Assembly: GCA_900318085.1 (NCBI GenBank)
Contig: ONJF01000007.1
Coordinates: forward strand, 1 to 64,000
DNA length: 64,000 bases
Source of the DNA: an uncultured Bacteroidales bacterium
GTDB taxonomy: Bacteria; Bacteroidota; Bacteroidia; Bacteroidales; F082
Direction of reading: 5' to 3'
Made by a program: the position numbers and the translations under genes. This document shows positions 8,234-15,567 of the stretch, one piece after another. The notes under the pieces are model-generated. The model was given only the letters and a program-made list of their open reading frames with translations, had not been told where the DNA came from and made no database searches. Each line of letters begins with the position of its first letter. Within the stretch, counting starts at the first letter, position 1.

Positions 8234-9806
8234 CGACTTTTGCTACACGAGTTCTTCCTGCTGCTTGGACAACAAGCAAATAGGATCCACTTGACAAACT
8301 CTGGAATAGCTCACCGATTTCAATGCGGTTGAGACCGATTTGTGTTTTTCCTAAATTCCTGTTGTACAACTGTTTGCCTTCAATAGAATAAACCTTTACA
8401 AACAAAAATCCAGCACTTTCGCATTCAATCTCGGCATAACTCAAAATTGAAATGGGATTGCCTACGATGTGTAAAAGCTGGCCTTTTTGGGATGTTTCCA
8501 GGATGTCCGTGAGGTCGTATTCGTAAGCACCTAGGTCGATGCAGTTGTCGCTAACACGTTGGTGACCATCTAGGTCGAGGCCGTTGAGGATTTCCGTGGG
8601 CGTCTCAGGTGCACCGGCATCGACGCAAGGACTTTCGGTACTCAGTCGGAAATTCTCATTATCGGGATCAGCGAAGAGCGGATCTTCATCGATGCAATTC
8701 TCGTAGACAAGGATGATTTCGTGATTGGAGATGTTTTCAAATCCGTATTGTACCAAGCAATTGTGGAACTCTGGGGCATAATCTTCGTATGTCCAGGACC
8801 ACATCTGCACGGGTTCGTCAAGTGGGACTTCGTTGGTATTGCCGTAAACGATGCAGTTCCACAATACGGGCGAACTCTGCTGATAGAAAAAGATGCCACC
8901 ACAGTTGACGCCGATGGAATGGTTGTTCACCACGGTGAGGTTGGCTACCAAAGGTGACGAGTCGCTGATGGCCAAACCACCTCCGAAGTGTCCCGATGTG
9001 TTGTCGGAAAAGAGCGAGTTGGTGATGCTGCAAGGGTTGTCGTAGCAGCGAATCATGTACAATCCGGCGCCGTTGATGCCATAATTGTACTCAAACTGGC
9101 AGCGGTCGATCCTCGCCAAGCAACTGTCGATACTCAAGGCACCCCCGATGGCCGATTCACCATTGTTGTTTCGGAAATCGGTCTTGGTGATATCCACCTC
9201 ACATTTCAGGAAACGCAGTCCACCGCCATACATAAAGTAAATGGTGTCTATTAGGCTGTAAGTCAAGTTGTTGTTAATGGAACAATCGTGCATCATCACT
9301 TTAGAGTCCTCGGCATTCAGACCACCACCGTGTTCGCGCGAGAAGTTGCAAAACAAGGTGCAGTGACTGATTTCCACATCGTGGCTATTGAAGATGCGCA
9401 GGGCGCCGCCGTCTTGGTCATTGTCCAAAGCCGCTTTGCCATATTGGAAGCGACAATACTCAAATCGGCATTGGCCCGCCTTTTCCATGCGGATGCCATT
9501 CCACCCACCACGACCCGAGTCGAAGATGGAAAACCCTGTTGTGTCGGCCACGGTGAACAGGATAGAATCGTTTTCCGCGCCGAGGGCTTTCAGTGAGGCG
9601 TTTTTTTCGACCAAAATGTTGAAAAACCCGTCAAATAGGACCGTGGTACCCGGCATGATGTTCAACGAATCTTGAACAACGACATTGTCGATAATCATGA
9701 TGGTGTCGGCTTCCCAACAACCCGATTGGAGTCCCGATACTTCTATGGTTTGCGCTTTGGCGAAGAGGGTGCAAAGCAAGAAAGCCAATAATAGTTTAGT
9801 TCTCAT
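8223..9806 (-). CDS. Secreted right-handed parallel beta-helix protein with T9SS sorting domain
   Basis: This is a 527-residue protein with a signal peptide (MRTKLLLAFLLCTLFAKAQ). The body is a series of short Asn/Cys/Ser-rich strands such as CRFEYCRFQYGKAALDN, HGGGLNAEDSKV and GHFGGGLAISDSS, typical of polymorphic-outer-membrane-protein or pectate-lyase-like beta helices. It ends with the motif DAGAPETPT...DLDGHQRV...IDLGAYEY, common in Bacteroidota cell-surface helices, and a C-terminal T9SS-type domain. No catalytic residues are evident, so adhesion or polysaccharide binding is as likely as hydrolysis. ATG 9806 is chosen because the alternative at 9836 lies inside the -7 element. Confidence 0.8.
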   Translation of the reverse strand: MRTKLLLAFLLCTLFAKAQTIEVSGLQSGCWEADTIMIIDNVVVQDSLNIMPGTTVLFDGFFNILVEKNASLKALGAENDSILFTVADTTGFSIFDSGRGGWNGIRMEKAGQCRFEYCRFQYGKAALDNDQDGGALRIFNSHDVEISHCTLFCNFSREHGGGLNAEDSKVMMHDCSINNNLTYSLIDTIYFMYGGGLRFLKCEVDITKTDFRNNNGESAIGGALSIDSCLARIDRCQFEYNYGINGAGLYMIRCYDNPCSITNSLFSDNTSGHFGGGLAISDSSPLVANLTVVNNHSIGVNCGGIFFYQQSSPVLWNCIVYGNTNEVPLDEPVQMWSWTYEDYAPEFHNCLVQYGFENISNHEIILVYENCIDEDPLFADPDNENFRLSTESPCVDAGAPETPTEILNGLDLDGHQRVSDNCIDLGAYEYDLTDILETSQKGQLLHIVGNPISILSYAEIECESAGFLFVKVYSIEGKQLYNRNLGKTQIGLNRIEIGELFQSLSSGSYLLVVQAAGRTRVAKVVKP

Positions 9807-9832
9807 AGTCAATAGGAATGCATTAGTGTGTT

Positions 9833-9841
9833 GCAAAAATA
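9833..9841 (-). promoter_or_regulatory. -7 promoter element for the beta-helix gene
   Basis: TATTTTTGC on the minus strand lies 27 bases upstream of ATG 9806. Confidence 0.7.
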
Positions 9842-9883
9842 GTGCTTTTCTGTCTTCAAGGATGTTTTTTGTCTTTCTTTTTG

Positions 9884-9892
9884 TATCTTTGC
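9884..9892 (+). promoter_or_regulatory. -7 promoter element for the GH3-family gene
   Basis: TATCTTTGC on the plus strand lies 20 bases before ATG 9912 and forms a divergent pair with 9833-9841. Confidence 0.75.
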
Positions 9893-9911
9893 AGTCTATT
9901 TAGTTAGCATA

Positions 9912-11501
9912 ATGAAACGTCCTATCATAAGAAGAAAAAAGAAATTGATGCCGATTCCTATTTTGGGAGCCCTTGTGAAGGCTGCGGCAGAGATTAAGAA
10001 TATTCCTGTTGAGATTCGTCAGAACCATACCAATCCTATTCGTGCCCAAAGGCGTGAGTTGAGGAAACTACTGACGAAAGCGCAATTCACTGAATTTGGC
10101 AAGTACTATCATTTTGATGAGATTCTGTTGTCAAAAGACATCATGGAGGCTTTTCGCAAGCGTGTGCCCGTGTTTGACTACAACAAGATGCACGACGAGT
10201 GGTGGCATCTTAACCTACAAGGCAAGCGCAATATCGCATGGCCAGGTAAGATCAAGTATTTTGCCTTGAGTTCGGGCACCTCGGAAGCCGCCAGCAAATA
10301 CATCCCCATCACCAAGGGTTTAAACAATAGAATCACCCGTGCGGGCATCCGACAGTTGGTGTCGGCCACCCGCTATGATTTCCCTATTGGATTCTACAAC
10401 CGTGGCATCTTGATGATTGGCGGCAGCACCGACTTGCAATACAATAAGGAATTCGGTTACTATGCCGGTGACCTCTCGGGCATCTCGGCGGGTAAGATTC
10501 CGTCGTGGTTCGAGTCGTTCTACAAGCCCGGACAAAAGATTTCGAAAGTGAAAGATTGGGCCGAGAAGATGGACTTGATGGTGAAAGAGGCGCCCAAATG
10601 GGACATCGGCGTTATCGTGGGTGTGCCGGCATGGGTGCAAATCCTGCTTGAACGCATTATCAAGGAATACAATCTCAAGACCATCCATGACATCTGGCCC
10701 AACCTGATGGTTTATGTGCATAGTGGTGTGGCCTTTGCTCCCTACGAGAAGAGTTTTGAGCGTATCTTCGGCAAGGAGGTGCTGTTCGTTGAAAGTTATT
10801 TGGCTTCAGAGGGTTACATTGCCTATCAGGTCGACCTGAAACGCCGCGTGATGCAGCTTTTGGTTGACAATGGTATCTATTTCGAGTTTGTTCCATTCAC
10901 TGAAGAGAACTTTGACGAAGACGGTACCATCGTTGCCAATCCCAAGACCTTGTTGCTTTCAGAAGTGGAAGCTGACAAGGAATATGCCCTCCTACTCTCG
11001 ACATGTGCCGGCACGTGGCGTTATCTGATTGGCGACACCATTAAGTTCCTCAATACGGAGAACTGTGAAATTGTCATCACTGGACGTACCAAGCAATTCT
11101 TGAGCATTACGGGTGAACACCTCTCGCAAGACAATATGACGCGTGCTGTCGAAATGATGGCCGAGGAACTTGGCGTCACAATCACTGAATTTACCGTGGC
11201 TGGCATACGTCACGACACGATGTACGCCCACCATTGGTTCTTGGGTTGTGACGAGCCTCTGGATAAAGAGTTGGCAATAAAGAAGATAGATGAAAATCTT
11301 TGCAAGTTGAACGATGACTATGCTGTTGAGCGTACCGAGGCCATCAAGGAGCTCTTTGTCGATGTCCTGCCTACCAAATGCTTCTATGAGTTCATGGAAC
11401 AGAAGATAGGCAAATGGGGTGGTGCCACCAAATTTCCTCGTGTGATGAAAGGCAAACGCATGGAGATGTGGTTTGAATATGTCAATAACTTGAAATCATA
11501 A
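9912..11501 (+). CDS. GH3 auxin-responsive-promoter-family protein (acyl-adenylating enzyme)
   Basis: This 529-residue protein matches bacterial GH3 proteins over its full length. It has the ATP-binding motif YFALSSGTSEAASKYIP near residue 116, VESYLASEGYIAYQ in the middle, and LSTCAGTWRYLIGDTIKF followed by ITGRTKQFLSITGEHLSQD in the adenylation core. Plant relatives adenylate carboxylic acids and join them to amino acids. In Bacteroidota the substrate is unknown, although the family is widespread. It lies three bases upstream of a LysE exporter gene and two genes upstream of a DUF308 protein, suggesting one operon. Confidence 0.85.
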   Translation: MKRPIIRRKKKLMPIPILGALVKAAAEIKNIPVEIRQNHTNPIRAQRRELRKLLTKAQFTEFGKYYHFDEILLSKDIMEAFRKRVPVFDYNKMHDEWWHLNLQGKRNIAWPGKIKYFALSSGTSEAASKYIPITKGLNNRITRAGIRQLVSATRYDFPIGFYNRGILMIGGSTDLQYNKEFGYYAGDLSGISAGKIPSWFESFYKPGQKISKVKDWAEKMDLMVKEAPKWDIGVIVGVPAWVQILLERIIKEYNLKTIHDIWPNLMVYVHSGVAFAPYEKSFERIFGKEVLFVESYLASEGYIAYQVDLKRRVMQLLVDNGIYFEFVPFTEENFDEDGTIVANPKTLLLSEVEADKEYALLLSTCAGTWRYLIGDTIKFLNTENCEIVITGRTKQFLSITGEHLSQDNMTRAVEMMAEELGVTITEFTVAGIRHDTMYAHHWFLGCDEPLDKELAIKKIDENLCKLNDDYAVERTEAIKELFVDVLPTKCFYEFMEQKIGKWGGATKFPRVMKGKRMEMWFEYVNNLKS

Positions 11502-11504
11502 ATC

Positions 11505-12293
11505 ATGGGCAATACAGAGATGGGCTTGTTTGAGAAAATGCCGGAGATCAGCCGTATTGGCTCGTTCAGTTTCCTGTTTTGGGCTATCCTGATCGGTGTG
11601 TTTCTATCGTTGGTTGTCAACATGGGTCCAGCGTTCATCACCTTGGTACAAACCAGCCTTCATCGTGGATTCAGGTCTGCAGCATGGTTTGCCTTCGGAG
11701 TCATTCTCAACGATGCCATGATTGTCTCGCTCTGCATCTTGACCTCGGTGCAGGTGAGCATGAAAGACTCAAAGATTGATCCCGCATTGTTCTGCATCGG
11801 GGCAGGGGTCATCTTGCTGCTGTTTGGTATTTTTACCTTCCGAAGGAAAGTGAGGACATTGGACAGCGTCAATCAGGAAAGCAAAGGTGTGGTGATCAAA
11901 AACGTGAAAAAAGAGAAGACCAAGGATAGTCTCGACGAGGAAGTAAAGGCTGTGGTTGTCAAAAACGATGTCAAGCCCGCCTGGTTTGTCTTCCTTGGCA
12001 AAGGTTTCGCACTCAATATCTTAAATCCCTTTGTCTGGATTTTCTGGTTTTCTTCAGTGGCCATCGTGGCAGGCAATATGGGTGGTAACAAGGTGAGCAC
12101 CTTGGTGTTCTTTGCTATCATTTTGGGCACCACATTGACTATTGAGTTGCTGAAGGCATGGGGTGCGGCCAGGTTGAAACGGTTTTTCAATCCGAAACGT
12201 ACCATACTGATGAATCGGGTGGCTGGTGTGCTTTTGATGCTTTGCGGAGCCTATTTTATTATCATAGAAGGAATTCTGGAACTTACTAAATAA
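11505..12293 (+). CDS. LysE-family transporter
   Basis: This is a 262-residue membrane protein with about six hydrophobic segments (e.g. SFLFWAILIGVFLSLVVNMGPAF and PALFCIGAGVILLLFGIFTF). The motif GPAFITLVQTSLHRGFRSAAWFAFG near residues 41-65 matches the LysE/RhtB N-terminal signature. A charged loop of about 50 residues interrupts the middle of the protein. LysE proteins export amino acids or related small molecules. It begins three bases after the GH3 stop, so export of a GH3 product is possible but unproven. Confidence 0.75.
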   Translation: MGNTEMGLFEKMPEISRIGSFSFLFWAILIGVFLSLVVNMGPAFITLVQTSLHRGFRSAAWFAFGVILNDAMIVSLCILTSVQVSMKDSKIDPALFCIGAGVILLLFGIFTFRRKVRTLDSVNQESKGVVIKNVKKEKTKDSLDEEVKAVVVKNDVKPAWFVFLGKGFALNILNPFVWIFWFSSVAIVAGNMGGNKVSTLVFFAIILGTTLTIELLKAWGAARLKRFFNPKRTILMNRVAGVLLMLCGAYFIIIEGILELTK

Positions 12294-12310
12294 TCATAAA
12301 TTCAGCAAAC

Positions 12311-12943
12311 ATGGAAGAGAAAAAAACAAATTCAGGCTGGGTTGCGTTCCTTGTGAGCGGCATCGTAGCCATAGGTTATGGCATCTTGGCCATCATGTTG
12401 ACGGACCAATTTGTCGATATTCTTAAAATGATCATGCGCATCTCTGGCATATGCATTGCAGTCACAGGTGGTGTTTTCCTTGTGGCTGCCATCCTGCGTA
12501 TGAGGAAGAAGTTACCTTGGGGTCTGATTCTTCTCGAGGCCGTGGCACTCATTGTGGTAGGTGTGCTTTCAAGTATTTATGCCAACCAAGCCTTGGCTTT
12601 GCTGGTGATCCTCATAGGTATTTGGTCAGCCATGATTGGCGCTTTCATGTTGCTAGTGATGGCGCGAACCAAGAACCTTTGGAATAAGGGTTTTTATATC
12701 GTTTGTGCTATCTTGAGCATTCTCTTTGGCGTGTTACTCATCGCTCACCCGTTTGGCTTCGTTAAATGGTTCATTATCTTGTCGGGTGTCATTGCCTTGG
12801 TATTTGGCCTCATCATGTTGATGTTTGGTTTCGCCATCCATCGCGCTGAAAAAGAATTGGCCAAAGCGACAAAAGAGACGATAGAAGACGTTCAGGCCGA
12901 GGTCATCGAAGAACCCAAGGCGGAGAACACAACTGACGCCTAA
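12311..12943 (+). CDS. HdeD/DUF308-family membrane protein
   Basis: This is a 210-residue protein with six transmembrane segments arranged as three hairpins, the DUF308/HdeD pattern (GWVAFLVSGIVAIGYGILAIML, then AVALIVVGVLSSIYANQALALLVILIG). The C-terminal 35 residues are charged and Glu-rich (VQAEVIEEPKAEN) and probably cytoplasmic. E. coli HdeD is linked to acid stress, but the role here is unknown. It is the last gene of the GH3-LysE-DUF308 group and ends five bases from the convergent rlu stop. Confidence 0.7.
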   Translation: MEEKKTNSGWVAFLVSGIVAIGYGILAIMLTDQFVDILKMIMRISGICIAVTGGVFLVAAILRMRKKLPWGLILLEAVALIVVGVLSSIYANQALALLVILIGIWSAMIGAFMLLVMARTKNLWNKGFYIVCAILSILFGVLLIAHPFGFVKWFIILSGVIALVFGLIMLMFGFAIHRAEKELAKATKETIEDVQAEVIEEPKAENTTDA

Positions 12944-12948
12944 TCCCT

Positions 12949-13641
12949 TCATACTAAAGACTGCTGAAATGCTGTCCATGGCGCCACTTCCGGCAAGGGC
13001 GCTGTGATTTCTATTTGTGTCTTCAAAACAGGGTGTTCAAAGGCGATACGCCAGGCGTGTAGGCTGATGGAAGCATCGGGGTTGCTGCGCGGGTAGCCAT
13101 ATTTCAAGTCACCTCGGATGGGGCAGCCTATATGCGCCAATTGGCAACGAATCTGATGATGCCTTCCTGTAAATAACTCGACTTCAAGCAGATAAAAAGT
13201 GTCTGACTTTCCAACTACGCGATAGCTAAGTCGAGCTAATTTGGCCTCTTTGGTCCCTTCGGGCACGACGAATGACTTGTTCATCTTCTCGTTCTTGACG
13301 AGGTAATCCTCCAACACGTCGGCTTGCTTGGGTGGGTGGTTCTTCACAAGGGCAAGGTAGGTCTTACGGAAGTCGCGGTCTTTCACCTTCACGGTCATAC
13401 GCGACAGGGCTTTGCTCGTCTTGGCGAAGACCACAGCACCGCTCACAGGGCGGTCGATACGATGGACTAGACCAGCGAACACATTCCCTGGCTTGTCGTA
13501 TTTCTCCTTGATGTATTCCTTCACATCGTCGAGCAGGCAGACGTCACCCGTTTTGTCGCCTTGGACGATTTCGGAGGGGAGTTTGTTCACGATGATCAGG
13601 TGATTGTCTTCGTAGAGGATTCTATTTGATATGTTGTTCAT
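12949..13641 (-). CDS. RluA-family 23S/tRNA pseudouridine synthase
   Basis: This is a 230-residue enzyme. The catalytic motif HRIDRPVSGAVVFAK (Asp63 as the nucleophile of the HR(L/I)DR signature) and the RNA-binding GRHHQIRCQLAHIGCPIRGD are intact. It lacks an N-terminal S4 domain, like the short RluA-type proteins. It isomerises uridine in rRNA or tRNA; the exact target cannot be told from sequence alone. REP-like sequence starts 17 bases upstream of its ATG. Confidence 0.85.
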   Translation of the reverse strand: MNNISNRILYEDNHLIIVNKLPSEIVQGDKTGDVCLLDDVKEYIKEKYDKPGNVFAGLVHRIDRPVSGAVVFAKTSKALSRMTVKVKDRDFRKTYLALVKNHPPKQADVLEDYLVKNEKMNKSFVVPEGTKEAKLARLSYRVVGKSDTFYLLEVELFTGRHHQIRCQLAHIGCPIRGDLKYGYPRSNPDASISLHAWRIAFEHPVLKTQIEITAPLPEVAPWTAFQQSLV

Positions 13642-13657
13642 AGTCGTTTGTTTAAGA

Positions 13658-13705
13658 GCAGGGACTGACGTCGCCTGCTTACTGGTTTGTCGTCCCTACG
13701 GGACT
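13658..13705. repeat. REP-like element downstream of the small RAYT gene
   Basis: The element pairs GCAGGGACTGACGTCGCCTGC (13658-13678) with the palindrome GTCGTCCCTACGGGACT (13689-13705). It sits five bases past the stop of the RAYT-like gene at 13710. The same two blocks recur at 14176-14383, and the palindrome recurs at 17947 and 42684. Confidence 0.8.
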
Positions 13706-13709
13706 CGGG

Positions 13710-14159
13710 TTAGAGGAGATAACGTTCGTCAAATTCGATGCCGTTTTCTTGGAGGAACCGTATGAATTCAGCGCGGACAGATTCTTTATGGTGGTGCTCT
13801 TCTTGTGTCTCGATGTAATGTATAGTTTTTTTCAGCAGTGACGGACTGACACAGAAAGCGCCATAGCCTTCCTGCCAGGCAAATGATTCGTAGTATTTGT
13901 CAAGGGTCTTTATCCACCTACTGCTGTTGGCCTTGACTTTCTGCACAAATTCAGACACACTCATGGTCTTGGGTATGGTAGCTAAAATGTGGATGTGGTT
14001 TTCTATGCCACCAACGGTAAGAGGATAGCCATCAACATTTCGTACGATACCTCCTATATATGCGAAAACTTTAGGCAGGTCTTCGTACTTTATGCAGATG
14101 CCAGTGCTCTTTACGTGGAACACGATGTGGATGTTTAGTTTTGTGTAGGTGTTTGCCAT
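13710..14159 (-). CDS. Small Y1 transposase of the REP-associated (RAYT) type
   Basis: This 149-residue protein is a complete Y1 HUH nuclease. It has TKLNIHIVFHVKST at the start, the HxH metal motif as ENHIHIL near residues 53-59, a long helix with W-x-E-GYGAF, and the catalytic tyrosine candidate in KKTIHYIETQEEHHH. No IS ends or partner ORF are visible. Instead it is flanked on both sides by matching palindromic elements (13658-13705 and 14176-14383), the arrangement called a REPtron. RAYTs are domesticated relatives of IS200 that are thought to move or maintain REP sequences. No -7 element is visible, since its upstream region is itself REP sequence. Confidence 0.85.
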   Translation of the reverse strand: MANTYTKLNIHIVFHVKSTGICIKYEDLPKVFAYIGGIVRNVDGYPLTVGGIENHIHILATIPKTMSVSEFVQKVKANSSRWIKTLDKYYESFAWQEGYGAFCVSPSLLKKTIHYIETQEEHHHKESVRAEFIRFLQENGIEFDERYLL

Positions 14160-14175
14160 AGCGTTTTGTTTTGGT

Positions 14176-14255
14176 GCAGGGACTCACGTCGCCTCGCAGG
14201 GACTCACATCGCCTCGCAGGGACTCACGTCGCCTCGCAGGGACTCACGTCGCCTG
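14176..14255. repeat. Four tandem 20-bp REP half-units
   Basis: Four head-to-tail copies of the 20-bp unit that begins GCAGGGACTCACGTCG run from 14176 to 14255. One copy has a single A-for-G change, and the last copy ends in G. An inverted copy is at 14318-14336, so the array can fold back on it. It begins 16 bases upstream of the RAYT start. Confidence 0.85.
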
Positions 14256-14383
14256 TTTACAGGTCTGTCACCCTTACGGGGTTCCGCAAAGTCCCGGAGG
14301 GACGGTATATCTATATGCAGGCGACGTGAGTCCCTGTGTTCTAGTCTAGCTCGCCTGTCTCAGTCAAGTCCCGTAGGGACGAC
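14256..14383. repeat. REP-like cluster upstream of the small RAYT gene
   Basis: The cluster contains CTGTCACCCTTACGGGGTTC (14265-14284), AGTCCCGGAGGGACGG (14290-14305), an inverted CAGGCGACGTGAGTCCCTG (14318-14336) and AGTCCCGTAGGGACGAC (14367-14383). These are variants of one palindrome in both orientations. The 250-base gap between the RAYT gene and mnmA is almost entirely such repeats. Confidence 0.8.
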
Positions 14384-14407
14384 AGAAAGAAAGCCGGCTT
14401 ACACTCT

Positions 14408-15493
14408 TTAACCTGTTAACGACTCCTCCGACTCACAGATAACCCCACTCCCAATAACATACGGCTCCACCTCGTGATATACCACGCCAAACTGTCCTGG
14501 AGCTACACCCGAGATGGCCACTTCAGATACGATGTCTGCGCCATGCTCGGTGAGGCGGATATGGCCATAGGTGAACTCTGGTTGGTGACGTATCTTGAAG
14601 CGGATACGCTGTCCGTCGACGAACTGCAAGGCAGGATTCATCGGCTGCAAGTCGCCCATGGGGACGATGTTGGTGTATTGTGCCACGGGGTCGTAGCCTT
14701 GCGACACATACACGATGTTGTTTGGTATGTCTTTCTTGACCACAAACCACGGACCGCCGCTGAGGCCCAAGCCCTTGCGCTGTCCGATGGTGTGGAACCA
14801 GAAGCCCTTATGACGACCGAGCTTCTTACCCGTCTCCAACTCCACGATGTCGCCCGGCATTTCGCCAAGGTATTCGCGAATATAGTCATTGTAGTTGATC
14901 TTTCCCAAGAAGCAGATGCCTTGGCTATCATGACGTTCTGCACTCGGCAACTTGTATTGGGCAGCCAACCGACGCACCTCGGGCTTAGGGATATCACCAA
15001 TGGGGAAGATAACCTTGCTTAGTTGTGCGTAGGTGATACGGCCCAAGAAATAGGTCTGGTCCTTGAATGTGTCGGCCGCTGTGCCGAGCCAGAAGATGCC
15101 GTTTTCATCTTCCCACGAACGGGCATAGTGACCTGTGGCAATCTTATCGAAGTTGTGGCCTTCCTTCTCCTCAAAGGCACCGAGCTTGATCCAACGGTTG
15201 CACATCACATCGGGGTTGGGTGTGAGGCCCTTGCGCACCATCTCCATGGTGTATTTTCCGACGGTCTCGAAATACTCGTGTTGCAGATCCACGATGTCGA
15301 ACTTGCAGCCGTATTTTTTGGCGATGTAAGTAGTGATTTCAATGTCCTCCTCCGACGGACAGCTCGACAGGTCTTCCTTGCCTTCCATACCGATCTTGAT
15401 ATAGAAGATATGCGGGTCGTAGCCCTGCTCTTTGAGTAGCGGCACCACCACGGAGCTGTCGACGCCCCCCGAAACCAACGCGGCAATATTCAT
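14408..15493 (-). CDS. mnmA: tRNA-specific 2-thiouridylase MnmA
   Basis: This is a 361-residue enzyme that installs sulfur at U34 of tRNA-Glu, -Gln and -Lys. It shows the ATP pyrophosphatase P-loop SGGVDSS at residues 8-14, the NPDVMCN motif with Cys98, the HDSQGICFLG motif with Cys194 (the catalytic cysteine pair) and the central GRHKGFWFHTIGQRKGLG. Length and motif order are normal. The start at 15493 is just below a -7 element at 15510-15518, so the leader is very short. Confidence 0.95.
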   Translation of the reverse strand: MNIAALVSGGVDSSVVVPLLKEQGYDPHIFYIKIGMEGKEDLSSCPSEEDIEITTYIAKKYGCKFDIVDLQHEYFETVGKYTMEMVRKGLTPNPDVMCNRWIKLGAFEEKEGHNFDKIATGHYARSWEDENGIFWLGTAADTFKDQTYFLGRITYAQLSKVIFPIGDIPKPEVRRLAAQYKLPSAERHDSQGICFLGKINYNDYIREYLGEMPGDIVELETGKKLGRHKGFWFHTIGQRKGLGLSGGPWFVVKKDIPNNIVYVSQGYDPVAQYTNIVPMGDLQPMNPALQFVDGQRIRFKIRHQPEFTYGHIRLTEHGADIVSEVAISGVAPGQFGVVYHEVEPYVIGSGVICESEESLTG

Positions 15494-15509
15494 GGGTTAG
15501 ATATTTTCT

Positions 15510-15518
15510 GCAAATATA
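15510..15518 (-). promoter_or_regulatory. -7 promoter element for mnmA
   Basis: TATATTTGC on the minus strand lies 17 bases upstream of the mnmA ATG. Confidence 0.65.
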
Positions 15519-15533
15519 GGTATTTTTCGGTTT

Positions 15534-15561
15534 GTAGAGACGGTGCGCGCAACGTCTTTAC
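15534..15561. repeat. 28-bp palindrome, GTAGAGACG family, copy 1
   Basis: The arms are GTAGAGACG and AACGTCTTTAC with a GC-rich centre, the most diverged of five copies. It lies six bases downstream of the GH92 stop codon, where it may form a terminator-like hairpin. Confidence 0.75.
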
Positions 15562-15567
15562 ATCATT

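Noticed and set aside
14176..14255. Short tandem repeats suggesting a CRISPR array
   Set aside because: Units are 20 bp with no spacers between them, and inverted copies lie nearby. This is REP sequence, and no cas genes are present.
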